Shown here: piece by piece, positions 52,116 through 62,137 of the stretch
How positions within the stretch are numbered: the stretch's first letter is position 1
How the letters are laid out: every line of letters begins with the position of its first letter
Translations under genes and position numbers: made by a program
From: Phycicoccus endophyticus
GTDB lineage: Bacteria; Actinomycetota; Actinomycetes; Actinomycetales; Dermatophilaceae
DNA length: 64,000 nucleotides
NCBI RefSeq assembly: GCF_011326735.1
Contig: NZ_JAANCN010000018.1
Span: forward strand, 1 to 64,000
Direction of reading: 5' to 3'
The notes under the pieces: model-generated
The model's input: only the letters and a program-made list of their open reading frames with translations
Database searches by the model: none
What the model was told of the DNA's origin: nothing

Positions 52116-52970
52116 TCACCAGGGCCCGTAGAGGCGCTCCGCGTTCGCCGAGAGGGCCTCGCACAGCGTCGGCACGGCAACCCCGAGCACCGAGGCCATG
52201 ACCCGCACGGTGAGCGGCACGAGCATCGGGCTGTTGGCCGCTCCGCGCCACGGGTGCGGGGTGAGGTACGGGGCGTCGGTCTCGACGAGAACCAGCTCGA
52301 GCGGGGTGACGGCGAGCGAGTCGCGCAGCTCCTTGGCGTTCTTGAAGGTCACGGTCCCGCTGAAGGAGAGGTGGTAGCCGCGCCGGACGCACTCACGGGC
52401 CATCGCCGGACCGCCGGAGAAGCAGTGCATGACCGTCCGCGGCGGCGCGCCCTCCTCGGCGAGGACACGCAGGACGTCCTCGTGGGCGTCCCGGTCGTGG
52501 ATCTGCAGGGCACGCCCGGCCCGCTCGGCGATCTCGATGTGGCGCCGGAAGGACTCCTCCTGCACCGCGTGCCCCTGCGGCCCGGTGCGGAAGTGGTCCA
52601 GCCCGGTCTCCCCGACCACCCGCACCCGCGGGTGGGCCGCCAAGCGCTCGACCTGGGCGAGGGCGTCCTCGAGCTCGCCGCGCGCGGCGAGCGGCGGGGC
52701 CTCGTTGGGGTGCACCGCGACACCCGCGAGCACCGAGGGGTAGCGGGCGGCCGCGGCGACCGCGAAGTCGTTGCCGACCGGGTCGCAGCCGACCTGGACG
52801 ACCCGGTCGACCCCGACCGCCGCGGCGGCGCGCAGGACGGGCTCGAGGTCGTCGAGGTTGACCGGCGCGCCCTCACGGCTGATGTCGAGGTGGGTGTGGT
52901 TGTCGACGACCCCGATCGGCAGCGGGTCAGGGGGCTCCGGCTCGCCACGCCGGCTCGGCTGCGAGGTCAT
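52116..52970 (-). CDS. tatD: TatD-family metal-dependent DNase
   Basis: A 284-residue amidohydrolase-fold nuclease. Metal ligands: HTHLD in VVDNHTHLDISREG, Glu in VGETGLDHFR, His in LQIHDRDAHEDV and HCFSGG, Asp in VLVETDAPYLTPHP. The TIM barrel is complete, and the end AEALSANAERLYG-like motif LCEALSANAERLYGPW is typical. The ATG at 52970 is four bases from the metG stop, so it is co-transcribed with metG, a widespread pair. The longer open frame above lies within metG and is a shadow. Confidence 0.95.
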   Translation of the reverse strand: MTSQPSRRGEPEPPDPLPIGVVDNHTHLDISREGAPVNLDDLEPVLRAAAAVGVDRVVQVGCDPVGNDFAVAAAARYPSVLAGVAVHPNEAPPLAARGELEDALAQVERLAAHPRVRVVGETGLDHFRTGPQGHAVQEESFRRHIEIAERAGRALQIHDRDAHEDVLRVLAEEGAPPRTVMHCFSGGPAMARECVRRGYHLSFSGTVTFKNAKELRDSLAVTPLELVLVETDAPYLTPHPWRGAANSPMLVPLTVRVMASVLGVAVPTLCEALSANAERLYGPW

Positions 52971-52974
52971 CCGC

Positions 52975-54774
52975 TCAGGCACCCGCCCGGGCGAGCTCGT
53001 CGTCGACGACCGACTCGTCGAGCTTGGTGAAGACCGGCGCCGGCTTGGCGATCGGGGTGCCGACGACCACCGGTCGTGACTCCCACCTCGGGGTGGCGCT
53101 GTACTCGCCGGTGATGACCGGCCAGCTGCGGCCCTCGTCCTCCGGGTCGAGCCCGGTGACCGTCTCGAGCCGGGGCATCGGCACGAGCTCGCCCTCACCC
53201 CCGAGGACGAGGTGGACGCGGTTGGCGGCGTGCGGCAGGAACGGCGAGAGAACGAGGTTGAGGTCCGCGACGCACTGGACCAGCGTGTGCAGCACCGTCG
53301 CGAGACGCTCGCGCTCGTCCTCGCCCTTGAGCTTGAAGGGCTCCGTGCGCGAGACGTACGCGTTGACCTCGCCGACGACGCGCATCGCCTCGGCGATCGC
53401 GGCCTTCTGGCGGTGCCGGGAGATCAGCTCCCCGACGGTGTCGAACGCGGCGAGCACGCTCGCGCGGACCTCCTCGTCGACCGGCTCGAGCGGCCCCGGC
53501 TGCGGGATCTCGCCGAAGTTGCGCGCGACCATGGCCGCCGTGCGCGAGACGAGGTTGCCCCAGCCGGCGACGAGCTCGGAGTTGTTGCGCTGGACGAACT
53601 CCTTCCACGTGAAGTTGGCGTCCTGGTTCTCGGGGCCGGCGGCGCAGATGAAGTAGCGGATGCCGTCGGGGCCGTACCGGTCGAGCACGTCGCGCACGAG
53701 GACGGTGTAGCCGCGGGAGGTCGAGAACTGCCGGCCCTCCATCGTGAGGAACTCGCTCGAGACGACCTCGGTCGGCAGGTTGAGCGGCCCGAAGACGCCC
53801 GGTTCGCCACCCCGCTCGCCCTTGCCGGCGTAGCCGAGGAGCTCGGCCGGCCAGATCTGGGAGTGGAAGGTGATGTTGTCCTTGCCCATGAAGTAGTACG
53901 ACAGGGCCTCGGGGTCGTTCCACCACTCACGCCACCGGTCGGGCTCGCCGAGGCGCCGGGCCCACTCCACCGAGGCCGAGAGGTAGCCGACGACCGCGTC
54001 GAACCACACGTAGAGCCGCTTCGCGGGGTTGTCGCGCCAGCCGTCGAGCGGCACCGGGATGCCCCAGTCGATGTCGCGAGTCATCGCGCGGGGCTTGATC
54101 TCGTCGAGGATGTTGCGGCTGAAGCGGATGACGTTGGGCCGCCATGTCCCGGACGCCTCGCGGCCGGCGAGCCACTCGCGCAGGGCGTCGGCGAGGGCCG
54201 GCAGGTCGAGGAAGAAGTGCTGGGTCTCGACGAACCGGGGGGTCTCCCCGTTGATCTTGCTGCGCGGGTTGAGCAGCTCCTCGGGCTCGAGCTGGTTGCC
54301 GCAGTTGTCGCACTGGTCGCCGCGGGCGTCCGGGTAGTGGCAGATCGGGCACTCGCCCTCGATGAACCGGTCCGGCAGGGTGCGTCCCGTCGAGGGCGAG
54401 ATCGCGCCCTGCTGGGTGCGCTCGACCATGTAGCCGTTGAGCCAGTTCTGGTGGAAGAGCTCCTGGGCCACGGCGTAGTGGTTGGCCGTCGTCGTGCGCG
54501 TGTAGAGGTCGTAGGTGCAGCCGAGGTCGGCGAGCTCGCCGGCGATCACCGCGTGGTTGCGGTCGACGAACTCCCGGGGGCTCACCCCGGCCTGGTCGGC
54601 GAGCACGAGGATGGGCGTCCCGTGCTCGTCCGAGCCGCTCACCATGAGCACGTCGTGGCCCGCCATCCGCATGTACCGGCTGAAGACGTCGGAGGGCACG
54701 CCGAACCCGGCGACGTGCCCGAGGTGACGTGGGCCGTTGGCGTACGGCCAGGCGACGGCGGAGAGGACCTTCAT
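52975..54774 (-). CDS. metG: Methionyl-tRNA synthetase
   Basis: 599 residues, class I. HIGH motif LGHVAGFG in [20 protein letters not shown] (20), zinc Cys residues [17 protein letters not shown] (about 141-158), [14 protein letters not shown]-like region [25 protein letters not shown] counterpart [20 protein letters not shown] (about 349), and a helical anticodon-binding domain ([20 protein letters not shown]). There is no C-terminal Trbp111-like extension. ATG 54774 lies seven bases after TAGGAT. tatD follows four bases after the stop. Confidence 0.97.
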   Translation of the reverse strand: MKVLSAVAWPYANGPRHLGHVAGFGVPSDVFSRYMRMAGHDVLMVSGSDEHGTPILVLADQAGVSPREFVDRNHAVIAGELADLGCTYDLYTRTTTANHYAVAQELFHQNWLNGYMVERTQQGAISPSTGRTLPDRFIEGECPICHYPDARGDQCDNCGNQLEPEELLNPRSKINGETPRFVETQHFFLDLPALADALREWLAGREASGTWRPNVIRFSRNILDEIKPRAMTRDIDWGIPVPLDGWRDNPAKRLYVWFDAVVGYLSASVEWARRLGEPDRWREWWNDPEALSYYFMGKDNITFHSQIWPAELLGYAGKGERGGEPGVFGPLNLPTEVVSSEFLTMEGRQFSTSRGYTVLVRDVLDRYGPDGIRYFICAAGPENQDANFTWKEFVQRNNSELVAGWGNLVSRTAAMVARNFGEIPQPGPLEPVDEEVRASVLAAFDTVGELISRHRQKAAIAEAMRVVGEVNAYVSRTEPFKLKGEDERERLATVLHTLVQCVADLNLVLSPFLPHAANRVHLVLGGEGELVPMPRLETVTGLDPEDEGRSWPVITGEYSATPRWESRPVVVGTPIAKPAPVFTKLDESVVDDELARAGA

Positions 54775-54781
54775 GGTGCGA

Positions 54782-54787
54782 ATCCTA
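54782..54787 (-). promoter_or_regulatory. -10 box for leaderless metG
   Basis: TAGGAT on the minus strand ends seven bases before ATG 54774. No ribosome site is seen. Confidence 0.5.
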
Positions 54788-54861
54788 GGCGGCGGTCGTG
54801 GGCGCCCGACGCGGGCCGGGCGCGGCCGCGGCCGTCCGGTACGAGCGGGTGGCCGGCACGC

Positions 54862-55653
54862 TCACCGGTGCCACTCGTACGGCGTCGTCGTCGTGACCTC
54901 GACGAGCCCGCACCGCTGCAGGATCGGGCGGGAGTACGGGGTGGAGTCGCTGTGCAGGTAGCGGTAGCCCCGACGGAGCGCGGAGCGGGCCCGGGCGGCG
55001 GTCACGGCCCGGTAGATGCCGCGGCCGCGCCACTGCGGGAGCGTGGCCCCGCCCCAGAGACCCGCGACCCCGGTGCCGGGCACCGGCTCGAGCCGCCCCG
55101 AGCAGACGACCGTGCCGTCGGCCTCCGCGACCCACAGCTCGACCTGCGGGTCGCGCGCGACCCGCAGGACGAGGTCGTCGGCCCGACGGGTGGACTCGGG
55201 GTCACCGAAGGCACGGTCCGCGGCGGCGCTCATCGCCCGGACGTCGTCCTCACCCTGCACCCGGCGCAGGGTCACGCCGGGGGGCAGCGGGACGTCGGCG
55301 GCCGGCCCGTCGGCGGGGCCGATCATCACCGACTCCCGCTCCCCCGGCTCGAAGCCGTGGCCGAGGAGCGCCTCGTGCAGGCCGGGGGCGAGGTCGTGGC
55401 CACGCGTCTTCCACTCGACCTCGACGACGCCGGCGTCGGCGCGGAAGTGCTCGAGCACCTCGCCGACCCAGCGGTACGCCGTCGCGGCGTCGGCTCCCCC
55501 GAGGTCGCGGTAGCTGACGAAGCCACGGCCGCCGGGAAAGGTCGCGAGGCGCAGGGGGCCGAGCCGCGTGAGCGACAGCGCGCCGGGCGTCTCTGCGTCG
55601 GTGCGCAGCCCGTCGTCGTAGATCCGCAGCAACGCGGAGGGGTCGATGCTCAT
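54862..55653 (-). CDS. GNAT-family acetyltransferase
   Basis: A 263-residue protein whose C-terminal half is a GNAT fold: PGVTLRRVQGEDDVRAMSAA (20), VELWVAEADGTVVCSGRLEP, GVAGLWGGATLPQWRGRGIY (acetyl-CoA loop RGRGIYR), and YLHSDSTPYSRPILQRCGLV. The N-terminal 110 residues look like a second, degenerate GNAT half (SYRDLGGADAATAYRWVGEV). The substrate is unknown. ATG 55653 gives a clean N-terminus; the open frame above it is not coding-like. It is divergent from the DUF4126-like gene. Confidence 0.87.
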   Translation of the reverse strand: MSIDPSALLRIYDDGLRTDAETPGALSLTRLGPLRLATFPGGRGFVSYRDLGGADAATAYRWVGEVLEHFRADAGVVEVEWKTRGHDLAPGLHEALLGHGFEPGERESVMIGPADGPAADVPLPPGVTLRRVQGEDDVRAMSAAADRAFGDPESTRRADDLVLRVARDPQVELWVAEADGTVVCSGRLEPVPGTGVAGLWGGATLPQWRGRGIYRAVTAARARSALRRGYRYLHSDSTPYSRPILQRCGLVEVTTTTPYEWHR

Positions 55654-55763
55654 CGCCCCGATGCTGGCGCAACGCCGCCGGTGGGCGCGAGCGGGTTTCG
55701 TGGCCGACCGCACGCGGGGACGCGCTCGCCCGCGGTGGCCGCCCGACAGGGAACCGACGGGAC

Positions 55764-55769
55764 TACGCT
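55764..55769 (+). promoter_or_regulatory. Candidate -10 box of the DUF4126-like gene
   Basis: TACGCT on the plus strand would give a leader of about 60 bases to GTG 55838. A -35 is not clear. Confidence 0.25.
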
Positions 55770-55837
55770 GGCGTCTACGCAGTGTTGCTCTCCTCGACCG
55801 GCCGCGAGGGGCGGTCGTCGCAGTGAAGGAGGACGCC

Positions 55838-56440
55838 GTGCTGGCTGCCCTCACAGGTCTGGGCCTGTCCGCCGCGGCGGGCCTGAACGCCTACATCCCC
55901 TTCCTCGTCGTCGCCCTCGTCGCCCGGTTCACCGACCTGGTGACGCTGCCGTCGGGCTACGAGTGGATCACGAGCGACTGGGCCATCGGGGTCGGCGCGG
56001 TGCTGCTGCTCGCCGAGGTGGTCCTCGACAAGGTGCCCGCCGTCGACACGGTCAACGACACCATCCAGACCTTCATCCGGCCGAGCATGGGCGGGCTGGT
56101 CTTCGCGGCGACGAGCGCGGCCTCCGAGCTCGACAGCTCCACGTGGATGGGCGAGCACCCCTGGGTCTCGGTCGTCCTCGGCGTCCTCGTCTCCGGGCTG
56201 GTGCACACCGGGAAGATGGCGGCGCGGCCGGTGGTCAACGGGGCCACGGTCGGGGTCGGCGGGCCGGTCGTCTCGACGGTCGAGGACGGCGCGTCCATCG
56301 GGCTGTCCGTGCTGGCCGTCCTCGCCCCGGTGTTCGTGGTCGTCGCGCTGGCCCTGCTGGCGTGGCTGCTCGTGTGGATGTACCTGCGGGTGCGTCAGTG
56401 GCGCCGCTCGCGGCGGCCCACGTCCTACGCGGGTCCCTGA
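55838..56440 (+). CDS. DUF4126-like membrane protein
   Basis: A 200-residue membrane protein: LAALTGLGLSAAAGLNAYIP (20), FLVVALVARFTDLVTLPSGY, GVGAVLLLAEVVLDKVPAVD, and two C-terminal segments (VLAVLAPVFVVVALALLAWL). The conserved GLNAYIP and DKVPAVDTVNDTIQTFIRP blocks fit the DUF4126 family, whose function is unknown. Start GTG 55838 is chosen because AAGGAGG lies just upstream; an in-frame GTG at 55823 lies within that ribosome site. A CPBP protease follows 59 bases after. Confidence 0.82.
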   Translation: MLAALTGLGLSAAAGLNAYIPFLVVALVARFTDLVTLPSGYEWITSDWAIGVGAVLLLAEVVLDKVPAVDTVNDTIQTFIRPSMGGLVFAATSAASELDSSTWMGEHPWVSVVLGVLVSGLVHTGKMAARPVVNGATVGVGGPVVSTVEDGASIGLSVLAVLAPVFVVVALALLAWLLVWMYLRVRQWRRSRRPTSYAGP

Positions 56441-56486
56441 CCGCCGCCGGGCGACGGCTCCCAGCAGACCTCCAGGGTGGCCGACC

Positions 56487-56492
56487 TACGCT
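56487..56492 (+). promoter_or_regulatory. -10 box for the leaderless CPBP gene
   Basis: TACGCT on the plus strand ends seven bases before ATG 56500, placing the transcript start at the start codon. Confidence 0.45.
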
Positions 56493-56499
56493 GGCCCCC

Positions 56500-57246
56500 A
56501 TGCGGCGCCGGTACCTCACCGAGACCTGGCTGGTCCTCGGGGTCTCCCTCGGCTCGTCGGCGGTCTACGCCCTGCTGCGCATCGTCGAGCGGCTGACCCG
56601 GCCCGAGTCCCTCGCGCAGCAGACGGCGACGATGAACTCCTCGGTCACGCCGGACCGTCCGTGGCTCGACGTCACCTACCAGCTCGTGGGGATCGGGCTG
56701 GCCCTCGTCCCGGTGCTGCTCGCGCTCCACCTGCTGCGGCGCGAGGACCCGGACGAGCCGCACACCATGGGCCTGGACCTGCGCCGCCCCTGGCAGGACG
56801 TGGCGCGCGGGGCCGGGCTGGCCGCCGTCGTCGGGATCCCGGGCCTCGGGCTGTACCTCGCGGCGAAGGCCGCCGGGCTCAACGCGACGGTCGCCGCGGC
56901 CAACCTCGCCGGGGCCGCCTGGTTCACCGTGCCGGTCCTCGTGCTCTCGGCCGCGCAGAACGCGGTGCTCGAGGAGGTCGTCATGGTCGGCTACCTCTTC
57001 CGCCGGTGGTCGCAGGCCGGCTGGCAGCCGTGGCGGGTCATCGTCACCAGTGCGCTCATCCGCGGCACCTACCACCTCTACCAGGGCTTCGGTGGGTTCG
57101 TCGGCAACGCCGTCATGGGCCTGCTCTTCGGCTGGCTCTACACCCGCACCCGCCGGGTCATGCCGCTCGTCGTCGCGCACACGATCCTCGACGTCGTCGC
57201 CTTCGTCGGCTACGCCCTGCTCGCGCCGCACGTCACCTGGCTCTGA
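56500..57246 (+). CDS. CPBP-family intramembrane metalloprotease
   Basis: A 248-residue polytopic protein with about seven hydrophobic segments. CPBP/Abi motifs: motif 1 AVLEEVVMVGYLFRRW (the EE pair, about 160), motif 2 LIRGTYHLYQGFGGFVGNAV (20, with His), motif 3 MGLLFGWLYTRTRRVMPLVV followed by AHTILDV (His). All metal-ligand candidates are kept. Such proteases (Rce1-like) may process peptides or serve in immunity and bacteriocin self-protection; no partner gene is nearby. ATG 56500 follows a -10 box by seven bases. Confidence 0.9.
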   Translation: MRRRYLTETWLVLGVSLGSSAVYALLRIVERLTRPESLAQQTATMNSSVTPDRPWLDVTYQLVGIGLALVPVLLALHLLRREDPDEPHTMGLDLRRPWQDVARGAGLAAVVGIPGLGLYLAAKAAGLNATVAAANLAGAAWFTVPVLVLSAAQNAVLEEVVMVGYLFRRWSQAGWQPWRVIVTSALIRGTYHLYQGFGGFVGNAVMGLLFGWLYTRTRRVMPLVVAHTILDVVAFVGYALLAPHVTWL

Positions 57247-57289
57247 CCCCTGGCTCCCGGCTCCGCCCCCTCCCCGCCGTGCTCCGATC

Positions 57290-57501
57290 GACCAATAGGT
57301 CGATCCCGACACGGCGCCAGACGTACCTGAGGTGACCTATTGGTCGATCCAGACACGGCGACACCACACCAGACGTACCTGAGGTGACCTATTGGTCGAT
57401 CCAGACACGGCGACACCACACCAGACGTACCTGACGTGACCTATTGGTCGATCCAGACACGGCGGCGCGGCGCCAGACGTACCTGAGGTGACCTATTGGT
57501 C
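57290..57501. repeat. 52-bp tandem array with GACCTATTGGTC core
   Basis: GACCTATTGGTC occurs at 57334, 57386, 57438 and 57490, spaced by exactly 52 bases; the reverse-complement core GACCAATAGGTC stands at 57290, inside the perfect palindrome GATCGACC-AATA-GGTCGATC. Each unit continues GATCCAGACACGGCG, a short variable part, then CCAGACGTACCTGA. Copies two and three are nearly identical. The array occupies the middle of the 318-bp gap between the convergent CPBP and sdhB genes; the rest of the gap holds nothing recognised. The same core occurs at 38231-38294. Confidence 0.85.
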
Positions 57502-57564
57502 GAATCGGGCACGCTGGGGCTAGGGCTGGCGGCCGCCGGGTCGGGGCGTGCGGCCGCGTTCGGG

Positions 57565-58302
57565 TCAGGCGCGCAGGGCCGCGCGCAGATCCTTGTTGAG
57601 CGTCGAGATGACGTCCTGCGGGATGCCCTTGGGGCAGGCCGCCGAGCAGGCGCCGACGTTCGTGCAGCCGCCGAAGCCCTCGGCGTCGTGCTGCTCGACC
57701 ATGGACACGACCCGGGCCATCCGCTCGGGCTGGCCCTGGGGCAGCTCGGAGAGATGAGTGACCTTCGCCCCCGTGAAGAGCATCGCCGAGGCGTTCGGGC
57801 AGGCCGCCACGCACGCCCCGCAGCCGATGCACTCGGCGGCGACGAAGGCCCGGTCGGCGTGCGGCTTGGGCACCGGTGTGGCGTGCGCGTCCGGCGCGGC
57901 GCCGGTGTTGACCGAGACGTACCCGCCGGCCTGGATGATCCGGTCGAAGGCACCGCGGTCGACGACGAGGTCCTTGATGACCGGGAAGGCGTTGGCCCGC
58001 CACGGCTCGATGGTGATGACCTCGCCGTCGTGGAAGCTGCGCATGTGCAGCTGGCAGGTCGTCGTGCGCTCGGGGCCGTGCGCCTCGCCGGAGATCATCA
58101 GCCCGCACATGCCGCAGATGCCCTCGCGGCAGTCGGAGTCGAACGCGATGGGCTCCTCGCCGCGCGCGTTGAGCTGCTCGTTGAGGACGTCGAGCATCTC
58201 GAGGAAGCTCATGTCCTCGCTGATGTCCTCGACCTTGTAGGTCACGAGCTCGCCCTGGTGTCGCGGCCCGGCCTGGCGCCAGATCTTGAGGGTGAGGTTC
58301 AT
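57565..58302 (-). CDS. sdhB: Succinate dehydrogenase iron-sulfur subunit
   Basis: 245 residues carrying three Fe-S clusters: [2Fe-2S] in [16 protein letters not shown] with CQLHM, [4Fe-4S] in [15 protein letters not shown], and [3Fe-4S] in [16 protein letters not shown]. It passes electrons from SdhA to the quinone at the membrane anchor. It is the last gene of sdhC-sdhA-sdhB. ATG 58302 is 79 bases after the sdhA stop. The long N-terminal form without extension and the b558-type anchor indicate the menaquinone-linked type. Confidence 0.97.
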   Translation of the reverse strand: MNLTLKIWRQAGPRHQGELVTYKVEDISEDMSFLEMLDVLNEQLNARGEEPIAFDSDCREGICGMCGLMISGEAHGPERTTTCQLHMRSFHDGEVITIEPWRANAFPVIKDLVVDRGAFDRIIQAGGYVSVNTGAAPDAHATPVPKPHADRAFVAAECIGCGACVAACPNASAMLFTGAKVTHLSELPQGQPERMARVVSMVEQHDAEGFGGCTNVGACSAACPKGIPQDVISTLNKDLRAALRA

Positions 58303-58381
58303 GGGCGGGGTCCTCGCGAGGTGTCGGAGTCGGTTCCCACGGGCTGCGTGGGCGGGACGGGCGCGGATGCTCGGGGCATGC

Positions 58382-60382
58382 TCACTTGTAGCTCCGCTGC
58401 TTCAGCTCGATGGCCTCGTAGGCGAGGTCCTCCTTGTGCAGCACCGGCTGCCCGGTGTCGCCGAGCCCCTCGCCACCGCCGAACTCCCAGGCCGCGACGT
58501 AGAGGAACTGGTCGTCGTGACGCATCGCCTCACCGTCCTCGGTCTGGCTCTCGGCCCGGAAGTGGCCGCCGCACGACTCGCGGCGGTGCAGCGCGTCGAT
58601 GCACATCAGCTCGCCGAGCTCGAGGAAGTCGGCGACCCGGCCGGCCTTCTCGAGGCTCTGGTTGAGGGTGTCGGCGGCGCCGAGGACGCGCACGTTGCGC
58701 CAGAACTCCTCGCGCAGCCCGCGGATGAGGTCGATCGCCTTGAGCAGCCCCTCCTCGGTGCGCTCCATGCCGCAGTACTCCCACATGACGGCCCCGAGCT
58801 CCTTGTGGAAGGAGTCGACGCTGCGCTCGCCGTTGATCTCGAGCAGCCGGGCCGTGCGCTCCTCGACCGAGCGCTGCGCCTCGGCCACGGCCGGCGAGTC
58901 CGGCGCGAGCGGCTCGAAGGGGCCCTTGGCGAGGTAGTCGCGGATGGTGTTCGGCAGGACGAAGTACCCGTCGGCCAGGCCCTGCATCAGAGCCGAGGCA
59001 CCGAGCCGGTTCGCCCCGTGGTCGGAGAAGTTGGCCTCCCCGATGACGAACAGACCGGGGATCGTCGACTGCAGGTCGTAGTCGACCCACAGCCCGCCCA
59101 TGACGTAGTGGACCGCCGGGTAGATGCGCATCGGCACCTCGTAGGGGTTCTCCCCGGTGATCCGCTGGTACATGTCGAAGAGGTTGCCGTACTTGGCCTC
59201 CACCGCGGCCTTGCCGAGGCGCCCGATGGCGTCGGCGAAGTCGAGGTAGACGCCCCGGCGGAAGTCGCCGACCATGGGCCCGACGCCCCGCCCCTCGTCG
59301 CAGACGTTCTTGGCCTGGCGGGAGGCGATGTCGCGCGGGACGAGGTTGCCGAACGAGGGGTAGATCCGCTCGAGGTAGTAGTCGCGGTCCTCCTCGGGGA
59401 TCTGGCGCGGGTCCTTGTCGCAGTCCTCGCGGCTCTTGGGCACCCAGATGCGCCCGTCGTTGCGCAGCGACTCCGACATCAGGGTCAGCTTGCTCTGGTG
59501 CTCACCGGAGACCGGGATGCACGTCGGGTGGATCTGCGTGTAGCAGGGGTTGGCCATGTAGGCGCCCTTGCGGTGCGCCCGCCAGGTGGCCGTGACGTTG
59601 CTGCCCATGGCGTTGGTCGAGAGGAAGAAGACGTTGCCGTAGCCACCGGAGCCGAGGACGACGGCGTCGGCCAGGTGGGTCTCGATCTCGCCGGTGACCA
59701 GGTCGCGCACGACGATGCCGCGCGCCCGGCCGTCGGCGACGACGAGCTCGAGCATCTCGTGGCGGGTGTACTGGGTGACCGTGCCCGCCGCCACCTGCCG
59801 CTCGAGGGCCTGGTAGGCGCCGATGAGCAGCTGCTGGCCGGTCTGGCCGCGGGCGTAGAAGGTGCGCGAGACCTGCACCCCGCCGAAGGACCGGTTGTCG
59901 AGCAGGCCGCCGTACTCGCGGGCGAAGGGCACACCCTGGGCGACGCACTGGTCGATGATGTTCGCGCTCACCTCGGCGAGGCGGTAGACGTTGGTCTCCC
60001 GGGAGCGGTAGTCGCCGCCCTTGACCGTGTCGTAGAAGAGCCGGTAGACGGAGTCGCCGTCCTCCTTGTAGTTCTTCGCCGCGTTGATCCCGCCCTGCGC
60101 GGCGATGGAGTGCGCCCGGCGTGGGGAGTCCTGGAAGCAGAAGACCTTGACGTTGTAGCCGGCCTCGCCGAGGGTTGCGGCCGCGGACCCGCCGGCCAGC
60201 CCGGTGCCGACGATGATGACGTCGAGCTTGCGGCGGTTGGCCGGGTTGACCAGGGCCGCGTCGAACTGGCGCTGGGTCCACTTCTGCGAGATCGGCCCCG
60301 CGGGTGCCTTGGTGTCGGCGACCGGCTCGCCCTCGGCGTAGAGGCCGTGGGCGATGCCGGCGTTGACGGTGGTGTCTGTCAT
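58382..60382 (-). CDS. sdhA: Succinate dehydrogenase/fumarate reductase flavoprotein
   Basis: A 666-residue flavoprotein oxidising succinate to fumarate. FAD-binding [20 protein letters not shown] (20, about 48), covalent-FAD His in [18 protein letters not shown] (about 91), substrate site THPTCIP counterpart [13 protein letters not shown] (about 285), and [20 protein letters not shown] (20). The C-terminal capping helices end [11 protein letters not shown] 60382 follows GAGGCGG; the longer open frame above overlaps sdhC and is a shadow. The gene lies between sdhC and sdhB. Confidence 0.97.
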   Translation of the reverse strand: MTDTTVNAGIAHGLYAEGEPVADTKAPAGPISQKWTQRQFDAALVNPANRRKLDVIIVGTGLAGGSAAATLGEAGYNVKVFCFQDSPRRAHSIAAQGGINAAKNYKEDGDSVYRLFYDTVKGGDYRSRETNVYRLAEVSANIIDQCVAQGVPFAREYGGLLDNRSFGGVQVSRTFYARGQTGQQLLIGAYQALERQVAAGTVTQYTRHEMLELVVADGRARGIVVRDLVTGEIETHLADAVVLGSGGYGNVFFLSTNAMGSNVTATWRAHRKGAYMANPCYTQIHPTCIPVSGEHQSKLTLMSESLRNDGRIWVPKSREDCDKDPRQIPEEDRDYYLERIYPSFGNLVPRDIASRQAKNVCDEGRGVGPMVGDFRRGVYLDFADAIGRLGKAAVEAKYGNLFDMYQRITGENPYEVPMRIYPAVHYVMGGLWVDYDLQSTIPGLFVIGEANFSDHGANRLGASALMQGLADGYFVLPNTIRDYLAKGPFEPLAPDSPAVAEAQRSVEERTARLLEINGERSVDSFHKELGAVMWEYCGMERTEEGLLKAIDLIRGLREEFWRNVRVLGAADTLNQSLEKAGRVADFLELGELMCIDALHRRESCGGHFRAESQTEDGEAMRHDDQFLYVAAWEFGGGEGLGDTGQPVLHKEDLAYEAIELKQRSYK

Positions 60383-60393
60383 CTGTGACCGCC

Positions 60394-61098
60394 TCAGGGG
60401 ATCAGGCCGAAGAGGATGGCGAGCGGGGGGATGAGGAAGCCGCCGACGATGACGGCGGCCAGGCTGTGGCCGATGATCTTCGCGCGCCGGTAGGCCGACG
60501 CCGTCATCGTCCAGCCAAGGGTCTGCTGGGCGCTGAACGCACCGTGCGAGAGGTGGAAGGCGAGGGCCACCATGGCGAGCACGTAGATGAGCGTGTTCCA
60601 CGGGACCTGGAAGCTCGCCACGACGAGCTCGTAGGGGTTCTGCGTGACCGCCGCGCCCTGCTCGTCGGGGTTGACCGAGAACTTCACGACGGTGAACTGC
60701 AGCAGGTGCCAGACGAGGAAGAGCAGGAGGAAGACCCCACCCCACCGCATCCACGCGGTGCGCATCGCCGTCTTCACCGCGGCGTACTTGGTCCGCCGGG
60801 CGCTCCCCGCGCGGGACCAGAGCGCGAACGCGGAGTACGCGTGCCCGACGAGGCTGAGGACGAGGACGATGCGGACGACCCAGAGCAGCCCGCCGTAGGG
60901 GAGCATGGGCTCGCCGAAGGTCCGCAGGTGCTCGGCGTAGCCGTTGAACGCCTCCTCCCCCGCGAGCGCTCGGAGGTTGCCGTACATGTGGAGCAGCAGG
61001 TACCCGACGAACAGCAGCCCGGTCACCGCCATGAGCAGCTTCAGGCCGACCGTGGTGCGCCGGGCCACCGCGGGTCGCGAGGAAGTCGTTGTGGCCAC
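60394..61098 (-). CDS. sdhC: Succinate dehydrogenase cytochrome b558 subunit
   Basis: A 234-residue membrane anchor of the fused b558 type with five helices and candidate haem ligands in [25 protein letters not shown], and [17 protein letters not shown]. It replaces separate SdhC and SdhD. GTG 61098 ([18 protein letters not shown]) starts eight bases after TAGGGT, so the operon mRNA may be leaderless. The ORF upstream to 61191 is non-coding in character. The sdhA start follows 11 bases after its stop. Confidence 0.94.
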   Translation of the reverse strand: MATTTSSRPAVARRTTVGLKLLMAVTGLLFVGYLLLHMYGNLRALAGEEAFNGYAEHLRTFGEPMLPYGGLLWVVRIVLVLSLVGHAYSAFALWSRAGSARRTKYAAVKTAMRTAWMRWGGVFLLLFLVWHLLQFTVVKFSVNPDEQGAAVTQNPYELVVASFQVPWNTLIYVLAMVALAFHLSHGAFSAQQTLGWTMTASAYRRAKIIGHSLAAVIVGGFLIPPLAILFGLIP

Positions 61099-61106
61099 GA
61101 CCCAAG

Positions 61107-61112
61107 ACCCTA
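61107..61112 (-). promoter_or_regulatory. -10 box for the sdhCAB operon
   Basis: TAGGGT on the minus strand ends eight bases before GTG 61098. A good -35 is not seen. Confidence 0.4.
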
Positions 61113-61224
61113 GCCCCCGCCTCCGACGGGATCGAGTGGTGTCGAGGGGTGCGGCGGTGTGACATTTCCCCCGCTCGCTCGGCGCGACCACCCCGGCGGG
61201 GGCGGCGGGCCCCGGCGGCGGGTC

Positions 61225-62061
61225 TCAGCCGCGCCGCGCCGCCACCGCCGCGTCGTAGAGGACCTTCTTCGACAGCCCGGTCGCCGAGGCCACCTCGGCA
61301 CAGACGTCCTTGAGCCGCTCCCCCGCGGCGACCCGCCCGACCACCTCGGGCAGGACGTCCTCGACGCGGGTGGCGGGCCCGCTGGCGCCGGCGACGACGA
61401 GGGTAACCTCACCCCGCGCGTGCTCGGTGGCCCACCCGGCGAGCTCGGCCAGGCCGCCGCGCCGTACCTCCTCGTAGGTCTTGGTCAGCTCGCGGCAGAC
61501 AGCCGCCGGGCGCTCGGCCCCGAACGCCGCGGCCATCGCCTCGAGCGCCCGGGCCAGACGGTGCGGGGCCTCGAAGAACACCATCGTGCGGGGCTCGCTC
61601 GCGAGCGCCGCGAGCGCCCGCTCACGCTCGCCCTCCTTGCGGGGAAGGAACCCCTCGAAACAGAAGCGGTCGACGGGCAGCCCGGAGACGGCGAGGGCCG
61701 TGAGCACCGCGGACGGGCCGGGGACCGCGGTGACCCGGATGCCGGCCGCGACCGCGGCGGCGACGAGGCGGTACCCGGGGTCGGAGACCGACGGCATCCC
61801 GGCGTCGGTGACGACGAGCACCCGGGCGCCGGCGCGCAGGTCGCCGACAAGGTCCTCGGCACGGGCGGACTCGTTGTGCTCGTGGAAGGACACCACGCGC
61901 CCCCTCGGGGTCACCCCGAGCTCCGCGCAGAGCCGCCGCAGCCGCCGGGTGTCCTCGGCGGCGAGGACGTCCGCCCCGGCGAGCTCCTCGCGCAGGCGCG
62001 GCGCGGCGTCGCGCGGGTCGCCGATGGGGGTGGCCGCGAGGACGAGGAGGCCGGCGCTCAT
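61225..62061 (-). CDS. rsmI: 16S rRNA (cytidine-1402 2'-O)-methyltransferase
   Basis: A 278-residue tetrapyrrole-methylase-fold enzyme. Conserved blocks: [20 protein letters not shown] (20; Asp replaces the usual Asn of TPIGN), [64 protein letters not shown], and [16 protein letters not shown] 62061 has GAGGA eight bases upstream. It is divergent from the mannosyltransferase gene, the same layout as in Mycobacterium as I recall it. Confidence 0.95.
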   Translation of the reverse strand: MSAGLLVLAATPIGDPRDAAPRLREELAGADVLAAEDTRRLRRLCAELGVTPRGRVVSFHEHNESARAEDLVGDLRAGARVLVVTDAGMPSVSDPGYRLVAAAVAAGIRVTAVPGPSAVLTALAVSGLPVDRFCFEGFLPRKEGERERALAALASEPRTMVFFEAPHRLARALEAMAAAFGAERPAAVCRELTKTYEEVRRGGLAELAGWATEHARGEVTLVVAGASGPATRVEDVLPEVVGRVAAGERLKDVCAEVASATGLSKKVLYDAAVAARRG

Positions 62062-62125
62062 GGCGCGATCCTCGCACGGCGCGGCGGCCCTCCCGGCGGG
62101 CCGCGGGGCGCGCAGCCGGCCCACC

Positions 62126-62131
62126 TACCAT
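62126..62131 (+). promoter_or_regulatory. -10 box for the leaderless mannosyltransferase gene
   Basis: TACCAT on the plus strand ends six bases before GTG 62138; no ribosome site is seen. Confidence 0.5.
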
Positions 62132-62137
62132 GTCCCG

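Noticed and set aside
53212-57246. A 1344-codon open frame on the plus strand
   Set aside because: It is antisense to metG and the GNAT gene and has Arg/Glu/His-rich nonsense composition; only its last 249 codons, from ATG 56500, encode a real CPBP protein. Long antisense frames are expected at this GC content.
55838-57246. CPBP protease with neighbour as an immunity or toxin-antitoxin system
   Set aside because: The neighbour is a DUF4126-like membrane protein and there is no small toxin, bacteriocin or nuclease gene close by.
57290-57501. CRISPR array
   Set aside because: The whole 52-bp unit repeats with no unique spacers, there are only four to five copies, and no cas genes are in the window.
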